The notes beneath the pieces were generated by a model. The model worked only from the letters and a program-made list of their open reading frames with translations, did not search any database and was not told the DNA's origin. A program made the position numbers and the translations under genes. 64,000 bases of DNA from Auricularia sp. M13 (lineage: Eukaryota; Basidiomycota; Agaricomycetes; Auriculariales; Auriculariaceae). The stretch spans positions 558,001 to 622,000 of the forward strand of contig CM073197.1 in assembly GCA_037042915.1 (NCBI GenBank), written 5' to 3'. The stretch's first letter is position 1; every line of letters starts with the position of its first letter. Positions 32,618-44,200 of this stretch are shown here, in pieces.

Positions 32618-32839
32618 TTAGATGTTCTCGAATTTCTTGAGGATTTGCTGGAATTCTTGATAACTACCGGGAGCACTGGGATTTGCAGCATAGAAGTCTG
32701 GAACTGCTTCTTGCGCGTGTTTGAGATTTTCTGAGCCCATCTCAGTGGTCTCGGCATCGTCCGGGGTGCCGATGTGACCGATCCAGCGAATGCAAAAACG
32801 AAGGCGCGAGTGACGATGGTGATTGTCGATGCATACGCT
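32618..32839 (-). pseudogene. Chromovirus pol C-terminus, copy C
   Basis: The last 74 codons ([19 protein letters not shown]... to FENI stop) correspond to the chromodomain-like tail of body B. The rest of pol is missing. Confidence 0.75.
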
Positions 32840-32904
32840 CACCTCAGGCATATGCACCGGGTACCTGCAGATGCCTTTTTCGGGTACCCGAAAAATGGTC
32901 TAGT

Positions 32905-33345
32905 GTTCAACCTGCAAAGGCAATTGCACATGCACCAGCAATTGCAGACTGCACCTGGTCAGTTGCAGAGGTGTTTAGAGTATTGCAGGTGCAGTTGCAG
33001 TCACCAAAAAAGGCAAGCTCAGCCCAAATTTACCATTGCAGGTGCAGCCGCAGGGGTGTACTGCCACAATTATATTGCTGCACAGGTGCATTTGCAGATC
33101 TACATGCAGCTTGCAGGCACATTTTCTCCCCTGCACTTGCAATTGCATTTGCTGCCCTTGCATGCAATTGCACCTGCGCCAAAATGCAGTTGCGATTGCA
33201 GCTGCAGGAATTGTGCAGAATAATGTATACAGAATTCCTGCACTTGCGCAAATGCAGGTGCAGGTGCAGGTTGCAGGTGCCTATGCAATTGCATTGCCTG
33301 TGCATTTTCCTGTGCATTTGCAGGTTGCACACTACAGCGCTTTCC
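32905..33345. repeat. TGCA-rich degenerate repeat
   Basis: Dense, irregular recurrences of TTGCA, GGTGCA and TGCAGG on both strands; TGCA is its own complement. There is no fixed period. Low-complexity frames exist on both strands (rich in Gln, Leu, Cys) but are by-products of composition. Confidence 0.6.
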
Positions 33346-34312
33346 GGACCGGTTGGCGCCGGCCGAAAAGAAAAGCCTAATCCCTGCCTGTCTTGTAACG
33401 CTCGTTTCTCAACAACCACACAAGCATTTGAGCTGAAAATTGTACCGCTGTGATCGCCTCCCCACGGGCCATTGCAACGTATACTTCGTTTTTTGAAATC
33501 TTGAGGTCGAAAATTCGCGAATTTTGGCGGACGGTAACGGCAGCAGCAAGCGTCATGCGTTGCTCTGCAAGCCAGAATGCTTTCGGAGCGATGGATGAGA
33601 CACGGGGACATTGTAATGTGCATGTTGCATGTGCTTTCCTGACTCACAGTGTCCAGAACGGGCTGAAGGTGCGTCTGAGGCTCATCACCATGCTTTGTTC
33701 TGACATCTGCACAGCAACGAGACGCTTTTCGAAATCGAGAATTGCATTTGGAGATGCACACAGAACCTCTTCATTGCATGTAGCCGTGCACAGCTGCACT
33801 GGGCCTCGATTTACCTTGCGTGCAGCCCAAGATGGTCTGTGCATGCCCGCTCTCGCGCATTGCATTACACGGACTGTAGCCTACTCTAACCAACAGAAAG
33901 TATCTCGCAGGTCTTTGAAGAGCCCAAGATCACGATGCTGCGCTCCTGGCACGCGCTGTGGCCCCGAAAGCTTTTGGTCGGCCTGGTATGTCACCCATGT
34001 GCACCGCCGACAATCTCACTCACAACCGGTCGATGTGCCTACGCTGTGCGTCGTCAAGGCGTTCCCACTGCACGATTGCAAGACGCTACCTGCAATCCCT
34101 GCGCCCGCAGAGATCGGCGGTGACGAACTTGTTGCAGGTCCATCCAACTAGAGCCAACTGGCGCTTCCCGCGCCACCTGCGCCTACAGATCTTCAGGTCT
34201 CATGCTTGCAGGAGTCATACCCGGTCAAATTGATCGCAATCACCGGAATCACTGTGTACGAGCACGAGTCGGTGTTCCTCACACAGCCCTTGACCACATA
34301 CACTGTTCCGTC
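33346..34312. other. Unassigned sequence with one long open frame
   Basis: A plus-strand frame (33450-34151, first codon GTG) stays open for 233 codons but shows no domain and no ATG near its start. It may contain a remnant of a host gene or of the downstream flank of the Tc1/mariner element. Function not assigned. Confidence 0.25.
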
Positions 34313-35514
34313 CTACATGTATTTACGATACCACCCTCTGATACTGCTTTCTTGCGCTACCTTCCATATTGCTTCATAGAAGAAGAGCGTCGTGAGGCCC
34401 TTGTTCTTCGCCTTGATAAGATCCCAAAGACGAGCTCCATGACGCCGCACGTATGCCTTGAAGGTGGAAAACATCTCTTCTATGGGATTGAAGTCGGGGG
34501 AGTATGGGGGCAAGTATACCAAACGAACACCGCTGTCTCTGTGTCAGTACGAGGGTAGGGTGATGCTGGGGAAATCATGACTGCACCGTTGCTCGCAGCG
34601 TTCCCTCACACCTTCAACATGATGTATTGCACAGTTGTCCATGATAAGGACACTGTTTGGACCGGGGTAAGGATTCATGCGCTCGAGAACACGGTCGATG
34701 AATGCCAAAAAAGTGTTGCCATTGAATGAACCAAGAGCAATGGAAAGCCAAAGAACACCGTTGAGACTGAGCGCGGGCAAGATGGAATAGCTGGCGATTC
34801 TTGTGAGCTAAAGCCCCATACATGGAGTCTGCCATCATACCGATCCCCTCGCACAAAATGTGAGGATTTGTAGGCACGGTTGCCTTTATGCGCCCGCCCA
34901 CGCTTGCGATATGTGTTCAGAATGTTGACGGCGGACTCATCAACAAAAACCAGGCGATCCGCGACTTCGCCTTGAAGTTCCATAATATATCGGACACGTT
35001 TGGCAAGAGAGCACTCAGCAGCGCGTTTCAAAAGCTGAAGAGGGTGGTTGATAATGCAAGCTAGTAGGTTGACGGATGACATACCGATTTGACGGTGATG
35101 CCCAGCTCCTTCAGGTTCCTGCTTAGTGTGGAGAGGGCGACCCCGATGCGGTATCTGTACCACAACTCGTCCTTGATCTCCTCAAGGTAGAGATCGGGCG
35201 AATGCTCCAAGATTCGGAGGATAAACTGTGAACACTTGAGTTTCGGCGAGTGGGAAAAACGAAGAGCACCAACATACCCGGATATGCTCATCTGATAAAA
35301 TCCTTGGTGGCCCTTCTCTCGCAGGTTCGCGGATGACCTCACCCATCAGCCGCCAGCGCTCGAGAATACGCTGAACCGAGCGTAAAGGGATATCTGTATA
35401 CAGGCTGATTGTCTTTGAAGGCAAGCCAAGGACAGAGCTCTGATAGATGATAATGCGACGGACTTGCACCGGGATGTACTCGTGACTTTTTCGACGAGGC
35501 GCCGTGCGAGCCAT
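34313..35514 (-). CDS. Tc1/mariner-type (DD34E) transposase, five exons, apparently intact
   Basis: Exons on the minus strand: 35514-35278, 35225-35085, 35034-34841, 34790-34587, 34532-34313. The introns of 52, 50, 50 and 54 bp all have GT..CAG borders. The joined frame is 996 nt, 331 residues. An N-terminal helix-turn-helix (SKTISLYTDIPLRSVQRILERW) and a linker are followed by the catalytic triad: Asp in VFVDESAVN, Asp in LIMDNCAIHH, Glu in SPDFNPIEEMF, with 34 residues between the last two. The enzyme cuts and pastes elements at TA sites in the nucleus. No stop or frameshift was found. Terminal inverted repeats were not located by eye. It could in principle mobilise the TA-flanked MITEs here, but no end match was seen. 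Confidence 0.8.
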
Positions 35515-35742
35515 CGTTGGAGGAAGACAAGCCGGACAATGTTTACGCGTTGTTTATCTGCTGCCTTCAACCTTGCCTACACCGCCAACCTCGTGCCAAC
35601 ACGCTCATGCTACATGGATTATCTGTACTGTGTGGGGTAGCTTTGCACCCGGGGGTGAGATTTCGCTCATGATTGAGCTCATTTCAGCTGGCTGATGTCA
35701 TGTCGCCAGCCATCACTCGAGCGACGCAGCAACGCCCCGCCA
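35515..35742. other. Flank of the transposase gene
   Basis: Probably holds the promoter and one terminus of the transposon; neither could be defined. Confidence 0.3.
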
Positions 35743-37270
35743 CCTCACCCTGGACTCCCCCTTTATGCAAATTGCAGCCCGGCAATCGCATGACGTGCTC
35801 AGGGCCGTCAGAGCAAGCTCGCCACGCCAGCGCGCTATGCGGCGGTGCAGGCGCTGCCCGACATGAGCTCTGGCGCCGCCAACCGCCGCCGCGGACTCCG
35901 CCTGCGTCCAGATCACGGCTCCGCGAGCGCACGACGTGCGCTGGGCTGTCAGAGCTAGCCCGTGTGGTCACTGCGCTCCGCAGCGGGGCAGGCGCCGCCG
36001 GACATGAGCTCCGGCACTGCCAACGCCTGCCGTGGGCTCCACCTGCGTCCAGATCGCGGCCCAGCGAGCGCATGATGTGTGCTGGACTGTGTGAGTGTTA
36101 CGCCCGTGCTCCGGTCTGCGAATCCCACGTGCTCTCGGCGTCATTCTACGTCACTCGCCCGACTTGGTCAACTCGGCCAAGCTCCCGAATACCCGGCTTA
36201 TCTTCCCTCGTGTTCATATGCTCGGGATATGTTCTCCTCATTGTCCTCTACCTCTAGACCTCTCCCTCTCATCTCTAGCTTCTCTCCTTACTCGCATACA
36301 TCCACCTAACTCGCCTTGTCTCTACTGTATCAATAGTGTTCATATCCGGTTCGCTCCACTCGTCTTAGTCATTCGCCTCTCGTCATTCGTCCGATCCCCC
36401 GATACCTTACCCACTCGCTCTTACTCATCCTATCGGCCGATGACAAAGATCTCTATTGATCTGAGGCCCCTCCCCTTCGTCTCTAGGATACACTCCGATT
36501 ACATCGGATCACCTCCCCAGGTACAAAAGACCCAGTTACGAAATCGACATAGTCGTGCCCCTCGCACACACTATCCCTCTCTCTCGACTTCGCCTCTGGG
36601 TTCTTCCCTTGCCCGACTTACTCGTCTGAGTCCTCTGTTGCTCATGGTCCCTTCGGTCGTGCTACTCGACGTAGCCGGTGTGCTCAATAACGCACCAAAG
36701 GCTCTAGTTGTTCGTTCGAGTGTTCTCTGTGCCCGGACGTTCGACTATCCTTGCAACCAAAACCCCAAGGCACAGCAGGCTTAACAGTGAGCGAGCCCGT
36801 GCCGTCACTGCGCTCTGCCGCGGTGCAGGCGGCACCGGACATGAGCTCCGGCGCTGCCAACGCCCACCACGGACTCCTCCTGCGTCCAGATCACGGCTCC
36901 GCGAGTGCACGACGTGCGCTGGGCTGTCAGAGCTAGCCCGCGTGGTCACTGCGCTCCGCAGCGGTACACGCGCTGCCCAACGCGAACTCCGGCGCCGCCA
37001 ACGCCCACCACGGACTCCGCCTGCGCCCAGACCGCGGACCAGCAAGCGCACGGCACGCGCTGGGCTGTGTGAGCGAGCCCGCATGGTCAGTGCGCTCTGC
37101 GGCAGTGCAGGCGCTGCCCGACGCGAGCTCCAGTGCTGCTAACACCCGCCGTGGGCTCCGCCTGCGTCAAGACCGCGGCTCAACGAGCACATGACACGCG
37201 CAGGACCGTGTGAGCGAGCCTGCACGGTCACTGCGCTCTACCGCGGTGCAGGCACCGCCAGATGCGTAGT
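35743..37270. repeat. 141-bp tandem repeat, six full or partial units, split by a solo LTR
   Basis: Unit starts are at 35791, 35932, 36073, 36910, 37051 and 37192. All spacings are exactly 141 bp once the LTR plus its 5-bp duplication (696 bp) is removed. Units differ by substitutions but not by indels. 141 is 47 codons, and one plus-strand frame (35673 to 37142 across the empty LTR site) is open throughout, as is a minus-strand frame over much of it. A diverged unit may occur near 38262-38335. Confidence 0.75.
36096..36786 (+). repeat. Solo chromovirus LTR (691 bp)
   Basis: It runs TGTTACGCCC to GGCTTAACA with the 5-bp duplication GTGAG on both sides (36091-36095, 36787-36791). It has lost about 30 bp around the TATA/RNA-start region. 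Confidence 0.9.
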
Positions 37271-37532
37271 TCGGTGCCGCCAACGCGCGCCATGAGGTTG
37301 TTGCGGTCATCATGGCCGTCGCAAGCTCTGTCCATTCGTCCGCGGGTTTTACGCTGCTTCGCCGAGCATTCGGTCGCTGCTGCATACAGTCGGTGTACTG
37401 TTTACCCTCGGACTGAGACTAGGCCAGGACTGTAGACCTCGGGCTGAGCGACTCGGGATATGATCTACGCGCCGCTCTCTATTGGTCTATGGGGTGAGAC
37501 GACCTCGGCGCATACCCAATTCGGCTCGGTGG

Positions 37533-37648
37533 AGAGAGAGAGAGAGAGAGAAATTCTTGAATTTTAGACAGCGTAAGCAGGCTACAAATACAGAGCCAAG
37601 ACGCTGTGGTCTGTACAAAGTACATTCCAATGGGTCAACATGGGGCAG
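37533..37648 (-). mobile_element. Ultra-short LINE 3' end insertion (about 116 bp)
   Basis: It consists only of the (GA)n tail and the last ~98 bp of the Tad1-like LINE 3' UTR, flanked by a duplication TCGGCTCGGTGGAG (37521-37534, 37649-37662; the last bases are shared with the tail). Confidence 0.7.
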
Positions 37649-38433
37649 TCGGCTCGGTGGAGGTTTCCTACCCTCGGACCATGGTTCGGCTGCTCTCACC
37701 TCGCTGTGTGTGTCGGGTACGGGCGCTGTGACGCTCGGGACAGACTCTAGGACCCTTTCCGGACCTCGGACGGGCTCGGCTGGACACCCTGTGCAGCCCC
37801 GGGGGCTCAGGAACGCCTCTATTGGACCTCCCACTGGCGCGCTACCTCTCGGACGGATAGTGGCGAGGCTACCCTCGCCTGGTACAAGCGTGGCTACATC
37901 CTCGGACTCTCGGCTTTGGCTCGCAGCAGCTCGACGCCATCCCTATGCGCCCGTGTGACGCCCTCCTCCTCAGTCCGTGTCCTCGGTGTGTATGGTATAT
38001 CTTGGCACCTTAGCCCTGTCTTGGACCGTGCTCGACCGGAGGTCTGGCGGGAAGTTGGCGCCCTGGGAGGTGATGAGAGGAGTGCCCCTTAGCTCTGGGA
38101 TCACCCTAGGCCGGATCAGCGGCCCTTGGGGGATGGGTATATAGGTTGTGGGGTGTAGATGCGTGTACCCTAGGTTTGGTCTGGTCAATTGTAGCGCTTG
38201 TCCGTTCTTCCTCGTCCCTCTCTCCTCCTTTGGGCGTCGGTCTCGGCGAGTGACGAGCGCTCTGCCGTGACAGAGCTCCGCCATCGTGCAGGCTGCAGCC
38301 CAGCAAACGCACGACTTGTGCCGCGCTGTCTGAGATAGCGTGCGGTACTGCACTTGTCCTACAATGTATTTCCTATGCCGTTTTTCTGTATTCTGTTCCG
38401 TCCTTCCTTCGCGTGCCATACAAGCAATCTAGT
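37649..38433. other. GC-rich spacer, no recognised gene
   Basis: Several overlapping frames of up to 150 codons on both strands, none with a recognisable domain. A diverged piece of the 141-bp repeat unit may lie near 38262-38335. Confidence 0.35.
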
Positions 38434-39702
38434 CTACTGAGCAGTAGCAGCATGGCGCTTCTCCTCCTTCACCTTCTTGACCACATGCTGAACCGCTTCA
38501 ACTGCAACAACTGCAGCACCAGCCGGCATGCTGACAAGGTTGCGAAATTCCTGAGTCGTCCATGTCCTGATTTCTGCAACGTTGGTCACTTCCTGCTGTT
38601 CGAACGCGTTCCAGTACTTGAGCCAGTCGCAGACCCGAATGTCCGGGTTTTTGGCATTCATCTCTTTATTGGAGGTCTCGAGTGCGACAAGGAACTCCTT
38701 GATGGACGGGAAGAGGTCACGGTCGCTGAAGGAGACATCGAATGTATCCTGAGGCTGACCTGGCGGTGGTGCCTGCTGTGCTTGCAAGATTCGGGCAAAA
38801 GCAAGTGCAAATGTGCCAGCAGTGTCGGCGGCGTCACTGGAGGCTGAGGCGGCCTTCTTGCTAGTATTTCTAGGCGCGGATCTAGAGGGACCCTCGTCGT
38901 CGTTGTCAAGCTTCACATGCGGTCCCCAGAAATCGCGAAACAGTCTCAGCTTTGGCGGATTATTGAGAGATGCGCCAGGGACCTTGTCTACCTACAAATC
39001 GGTGCGTCAACCAGCATGTGTCAATGAGGTACAATACACACAATTGCCTGGGCCCATGGGGGGACAAGAAGGAGGCTGAAACCGTGCTTGTAGCTGCCCA
39101 TGACGCAGAATGCCTCGCCACAATCGGAACAAGACTTGTACCACTTGTTGTATATAGCTTCTACCATTTGCGCTTGCTCTGGGCTGCCGGAAAGGAGCTC
39201 TGCTGGGACAACGGGCTTGGCTACGTTCTTTGCCGCCTTCAGTTGGGCTTTGATTCGTGTCTGCAACTCCTGAACTGGATGAGAATAATCGTGTATATGC
39301 AATGCACCCATACTTACCGGCGAGACGAGCAGAATGTTGACTGTTGAAGAACATGCAGGCTTCTGATTCTGCTCCTTCTTTTCAACTTCGGCAAGGAGCT
39401 CGTTGAAGTGCTTAGGCTCAGCAAAGTCCCTGATTTTCCCGCTCTTGTATAATTTGTAGCAAACAAGGAGGGTGTCGTCCAGCTGACACTTGAGTGCCCT
39501 CAGAAATGATTCACACATCGCCTTGAAGTCACGATTATCCGCCTTCTTGATTGTGAGATCGTGCGCAGCGTCGTGGTCCTTCTTTGCATATACATAGGGA
39601 GGCGGAACCAGAATGACTTTATTAGACCATAATGTCAGCACACATCGTGCAAATGTGAGCAAGCTTACGTTCGGGAAGCGTAGAATTGTGAGTTTGTCCA
39701 GA
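38434..39702 (-). pseudogene. Multi-exon gene of unknown function, 5' end fused to LINE
   Basis: The last exon 38991-38434 (VDKVPGASLNNPPKLRLF..., ending VVKKVKEEKRHAATAQ) joins the exon 39274-39042 through a 50-bp intron (GTGTGT..TTTGTAG, phase 0). A 43-bp intron 39317-39275 (GTAAGT..CATCCAG) joins it to MFFNSQHSARLA. Further upstream KKDHDAAHDLTIKKADNRDFKAMCESFLRALK..AEVEKKEQNQKP is open but in a different frame, so another intron or an indel is needed. A CSDCGEAFC segment could bind metal. The 5' end meets LINE reverse-transcriptase sequence at about 39702. No family recognised; it could be a host gene or part of an unknown element. Confidence 0.4.
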
Positions 39703-39972
39703 CACTTGTCCAGGTCAGGCTGAAGACCTGCCAGGTTGAACCACTCCCGAATAATGCAGAAGCAGAAGCGCAGCTCAGCAGTGTTCAGCTCCAGGCTGTC
39801 AGAGTGTATAGTGCATCTCCCATCATCCACATAGAGGAAGAGGGTGGGTGCCACAAATGTGGGATTGAGCTGGCGCATCTCTGCCTCGCGGGCAGCTCGC
39901 CTCTGCTGCATGAACTCAATGAGCCCAGTAGAGTAGAAGGCAGAGAGCATGCCAGAGACTGGAGAGCCCTGA
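39703..39972 (-). pseudogene. LINE copy 4, RT fragment (left part)
   Basis: It encodes SGMLSAFYSTGLIEFM..LFLYVDDGRC..LQPDLDKC of the Tad1-like ORF2. It is continuous with 48791-49238 when the nested LINE 2 is removed; ACTGGAGAGCCCTGA is duplicated at 39958-39972 and 48791-48805. Confidence 0.75.
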
Positions 39973-41274
39973 GAGAGAGAGAGAGAAATTCTTGAATTTT
40001 AGACAGCGTAAGCAGGCTATAAATACAGAGCCAAGACGCTGTGGTCTGTACAAAGTACATTCCAATGGGTCAACATAGGGCAGGCAAGGGGGGTCGTAAC
40101 AGGGGTGTAGAGGGATCTAGTGCAAACTGGTGTGGATTCTGGGTGTAACAAAGTTGTGAGCGCAGTTTTAGGGCATGGGGGTATAGGGGCATAGGGGCAT
40201 AGAATAAATAAAAATATACAAACATACCATAACTTCATGCGCCTCATCAGCACATGAAGTGACCAGCTCGCCAATAAGCAAGCAGATGTTAGCAAGTAAG
40301 CAGCTGCATATGGCCCTTTAGGGCCACTGTGGGTGTATCTCTCGAGACACTCAAGAAAAGTATCTTAGGGATTGATAGAGGGTAGAGGGCAGAGTCTGGA
40401 TGGGTGGGGATGTAGCCTACAGACAAAAGCGCACCGCAACATGGTTAAAGCCATGTGGAGCCACGGCGCAGCTCATGGTCCTCCCAACCCTAAGGGTCCT
40501 GCGGCGGTGGCTCACCAGTTTTGGTGAACGCACCCGACGAGTGGATGAATTTGGCCAAGGCAGAGATGCCTTTGCGCGTGCTGAGTAGCGCATGCGTCCC
40601 AAGCAAGTCAGGCTTGAAGGAGGCAAAGTGGTGATAGTGCTCGTCATGGCGCTCGCAATCTCTAAGGATGTGATCGCGTGTCTGCAAGTGGTGTCCACAG
40701 GGGCAAGCCACATCTTCAGTGGGAACATGGCGCTGATAGTACTCGCCCATGAGAGAGAAATTCTTGAATTTTAGACAGCGTAAGCAGGCTACAAATACAG
40801 AGCCAAGACGCTGTGGTCTGTACAAAGTACATTCCAATGGGTCAACATGGGGCAGGCAAGGGGGGGTCGTAACAGGGGTGTAGAGGGATCTAGTGCAAAC
40901 TGGTGTGGATTCTGGATGTAACAAAGTTGTGAGCGCAGTTCCATAGGGGTATAGGGGCATAGGGGCATAGAATAAATAAATAAAAATATACAAACATACC
41001 ATAACTTCATGTGCCTCGTCAGCACATGAAGTGACCAGCTCGCTAATAAGCAAGCAGATGTTAGCAAGTAAGCAGCTGCATGTGGTCCTTTAGGCCACTA
41101 TGAGTGTATCTCTTGAGACACTCAAGAAGAGTATCTTAGAGACTGATAGAGGGTAGAGGGCAGAGTCTGGATGGGTGGGGATGTAGCCTACAGACAAAAG
41201 CGCACCGCAACATGGTCAAAGCCATGTGGAGCCACGGCGCAGCTCATGGTCCTCCCAACCCATTGTATGAATGG

Positions 41275-44200
41275 TTAAGGGTCCTGTGGCGGTGGCTCAC
41301 CAGTTTTGGTGAATGCACCTGACGAGTGGATGAATTTGGCCAAGGCAGAGATGCCCTTGCGCGTACTGAGTAGCGCATGCGTCCCAAGCAAGTCAGGCTT
41401 GAAGGAGGCAAAGTGGTGATAGTGCTCGTCATGGCGCTCGCAATCTCTAAGGATGTGATCGCGTGTCTGCAAGTGGTGTCCACAGGGGCAAGCCACATCT
41501 TCAGTGGGAACATGGCGCTGATAGTACTCGCCCATGAACGCATGTCCAAGGCGGCACTGCATGACCAGTCCATAAAGACGGCGAGGCAGCTCACCAAAGT
41601 GAGGTGGAGGGCGCCTCTTGGGTGGCCCATAGGCTGCCCTGGCATACAAACCCCGAGGAGGTGACTCTGCCCACTCCTCTATCCAAGTCTCCATGACATG
41701 CTCCTTGGCACGTCTTTTGAGGTGGGACATAGTGGCCCATGAGGGACCTTGCATGCGAGCTGCCTCCTTGGCTAACTCATCTGCACGCTCATTGCCCCTT
41801 ATGCCAATATGGCTGGGGACCCAAGAGATGGTCACCTGATGAGAAGCATCAGCAGCAAGGAAGTCACGAGCATGCTCGCAGAAAGAAATGGAAAACTGCT
41901 GGGCAGAAGCAGGACGCTCCTTGACAATGGCCTCAACAGCTGAAGAGTTGTCAGCAAAGAAGTGAAGATGGGAGGCCGAGCCCATGGGCAAGTCCATGTA
42001 ATGGGCAACATGGTCCATGGCAGCAGAGAGGGCATGCATCTCAGCATCATAGACCTCAGCCTGGGACCCCATAGGGATGCGACCGCAAGACTGCTCCTGA
42101 CCCTCCAGGTAGGTCACAAAAGCTGCACCAGTCCTGCGACCAGTTGGAGTGTCTAAAAGGGAACCATCAGTGTAGATCAGCAGGTTTGCAGAGCTGAGTT
42201 CCAGCATCTGCACAAGTCTGACATGGGATTCTGCAGCATCAGCTTTGCTCACACCCTTTGGCACAGGCCTGAGGTGGATGCAACCTGGAAAAGCTGCAAG
42301 CAGAGAAATGGCCCATGGGGCAATGTGGAAGGGCTCAATGCGCTCATTGCCAGGCGAGGTGAGCTTGGCAAGGTAGCGAAGAGAGGAGCGAGTTTGACCA
42401 CGCTTGTGCACCACTGGTGGCTTCTCCATTGGAGACTGGTGCCAGGCAGGGTGCAGGCGCTGCAAGACAGGACTGCAAGGCCCCAACTTGTGTAGGCGAG
42501 CAGCAGCAAGGTCATCGGCCTTGTCCAATACCAAATGTATAGGTGGAATAGCTGCCTCCAACTCCAGAGCATAAATGGGCGAAGTCTTGAAGACAGCACA
42601 GATCATGCACAGACACAAGTTCTGCACACGCATGAGCTTCTCAGCTTGCCATGCCCTTTGCATCCACCACACTGGTGAAGCATAGAGGAGGATGGGGAGA
42701 ATGCAGGAGATGTACAGCCTGCGCATGTGTCCCTGGTGGAGACCACGCACAGTGTTGGCTAGCATGCGCAATCCCATGGCTGCCTTGCGCGCCTTGGCGC
42801 AGGCCTTGTCCACATGGGCGCGATAGGTCAACTTGGGGTCAAAGAAGATCCCCAGCCAGCGTACAACTGGGAGAGGGCGCAGGCGAGCAACCTGGCCCTG
42901 AGCATCAGTGTAGGCCATGGCCAAGTCATCATTGGCAGCAATGTCAGCAAAGGAGCCATCCTTGCGACGCCAGGTGTGGTGCATAAGCTCACACTTGTCC
43001 AGGTCAGGCTGAAGACCTGCCAGGTTGAACCACTCCCGAATAATGCAGAAGCAGAAGCGCAGCTCGGCAGTGTTCAGCTCCAGGCTGTCAGAGTGCACTG
43101 TGCATCTCCCATCATCCACATAGAGAAAGAGGGTGGGTGCAACAAATGTGGGATTGAGCTGGCGCATCTCTGCCTCCCGGGCAGCTCGCCTCTGCTGCAT
43201 GAACTCAATGAGCCCAGTAGAGTAGAAGGCAGAGAGTATGCCAGAGACTGGAGAGCCCTGAGGCACTCCATTCTCAACTGGCTTACAGCTGCTGACTCTA
43301 CCATCCAGGCAAATGGATGCCTCTCTGTCCTGCAAGAAGGATGCAACCCACTGCACAATGGGCAGAGGCACACGCTTCTCTCGCAGGACCAGAAGCAGAC
43401 GCTGGTGGTTGACAAAGTCGAAGTAGCCCTTGATGTCAAAGGTCAGTGAACTAGTCACCAAACCCTTGTCACGAGCAGTCTGCACATCATGAGTGTAGCA
43501 CAGAGCAGCATCCACAGTGGAGGACGCAGGCATGGCCCCAAACTGGTTGGGGTGCACAAGACCCATGGCCGATGCCATGTAGGTCAAGCGCTTTGCCTGA
43601 ATGCGCTCCAAGACTTTTCCCAAGCAGACAAGCAAGGTAATCAGTCTGTAAGACCTTGGATTAGACCAATCAGTCTTGCCAGCTTTCTTGAGCACATATG
43701 CAATGGCTCGTCTCCAGCGGCGAGGGTGGTAGCCCCAAAGAGCACAGCGCGCAATGAGAAGATAGATCTCCTCCTGTGCCACATCCCAAGCCCAGCGCAA
43801 CCCAGTGTAGGGAACTCCCTCATCACCAGGCGCTTTCTGGGGGTTAGGCCCAAAGATGCCTTCTCTCACCTCCTCCAGAGTGACCTCCCTGTAGGGAATG
43901 TCTTCTGGGTGTGGTGTGGTCAGGTCTGGCTCGTCCAGGCCCTCTATGTGAGGAGGGCGCTGGTACAAGGTCTCGCGCAGTGCATCACACTTCTCAGCAT
44001 GAGTGCGTGCAAAGCTACCATCTGGGCGACGAATGTCAGGAGAACGGTACCCCCGACGTCCCTGGGACCACTTGCGCATGTCCCAGATGTCATCCACAGT
44101 GGCATCCTCCACTACCTTGTTCCAGTAGTCACGCTTGGTGCGCTTTACCTGGCGACGATGGTAGTTGCGCTCCCTGGCTGCAGTTGCAGTCAGGACTGCA

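Larger units (their letters stand above)
28644..32839 (-). mobile_element. Partial chromovirus copy C (3' portion)
   Basis: It contains the 3' LTR 28644-29363 (720 bp), the purine tract, the antisense gene, and the last 74 codons of pol. Sequence identity with body B ends at about 32839 inside the chromodomain region, where unrelated TGCA-rich DNA begins. No matching target duplication exists, so the left (5') part was lost by deletion or rearrangement. Confidence 0.8.

Noticed and set aside
33450-34151. 233-codon plus-strand gene
   Set aside because: No ATG near the start, no recognisable domain and unremarkable composition; recorded only as an open frame.
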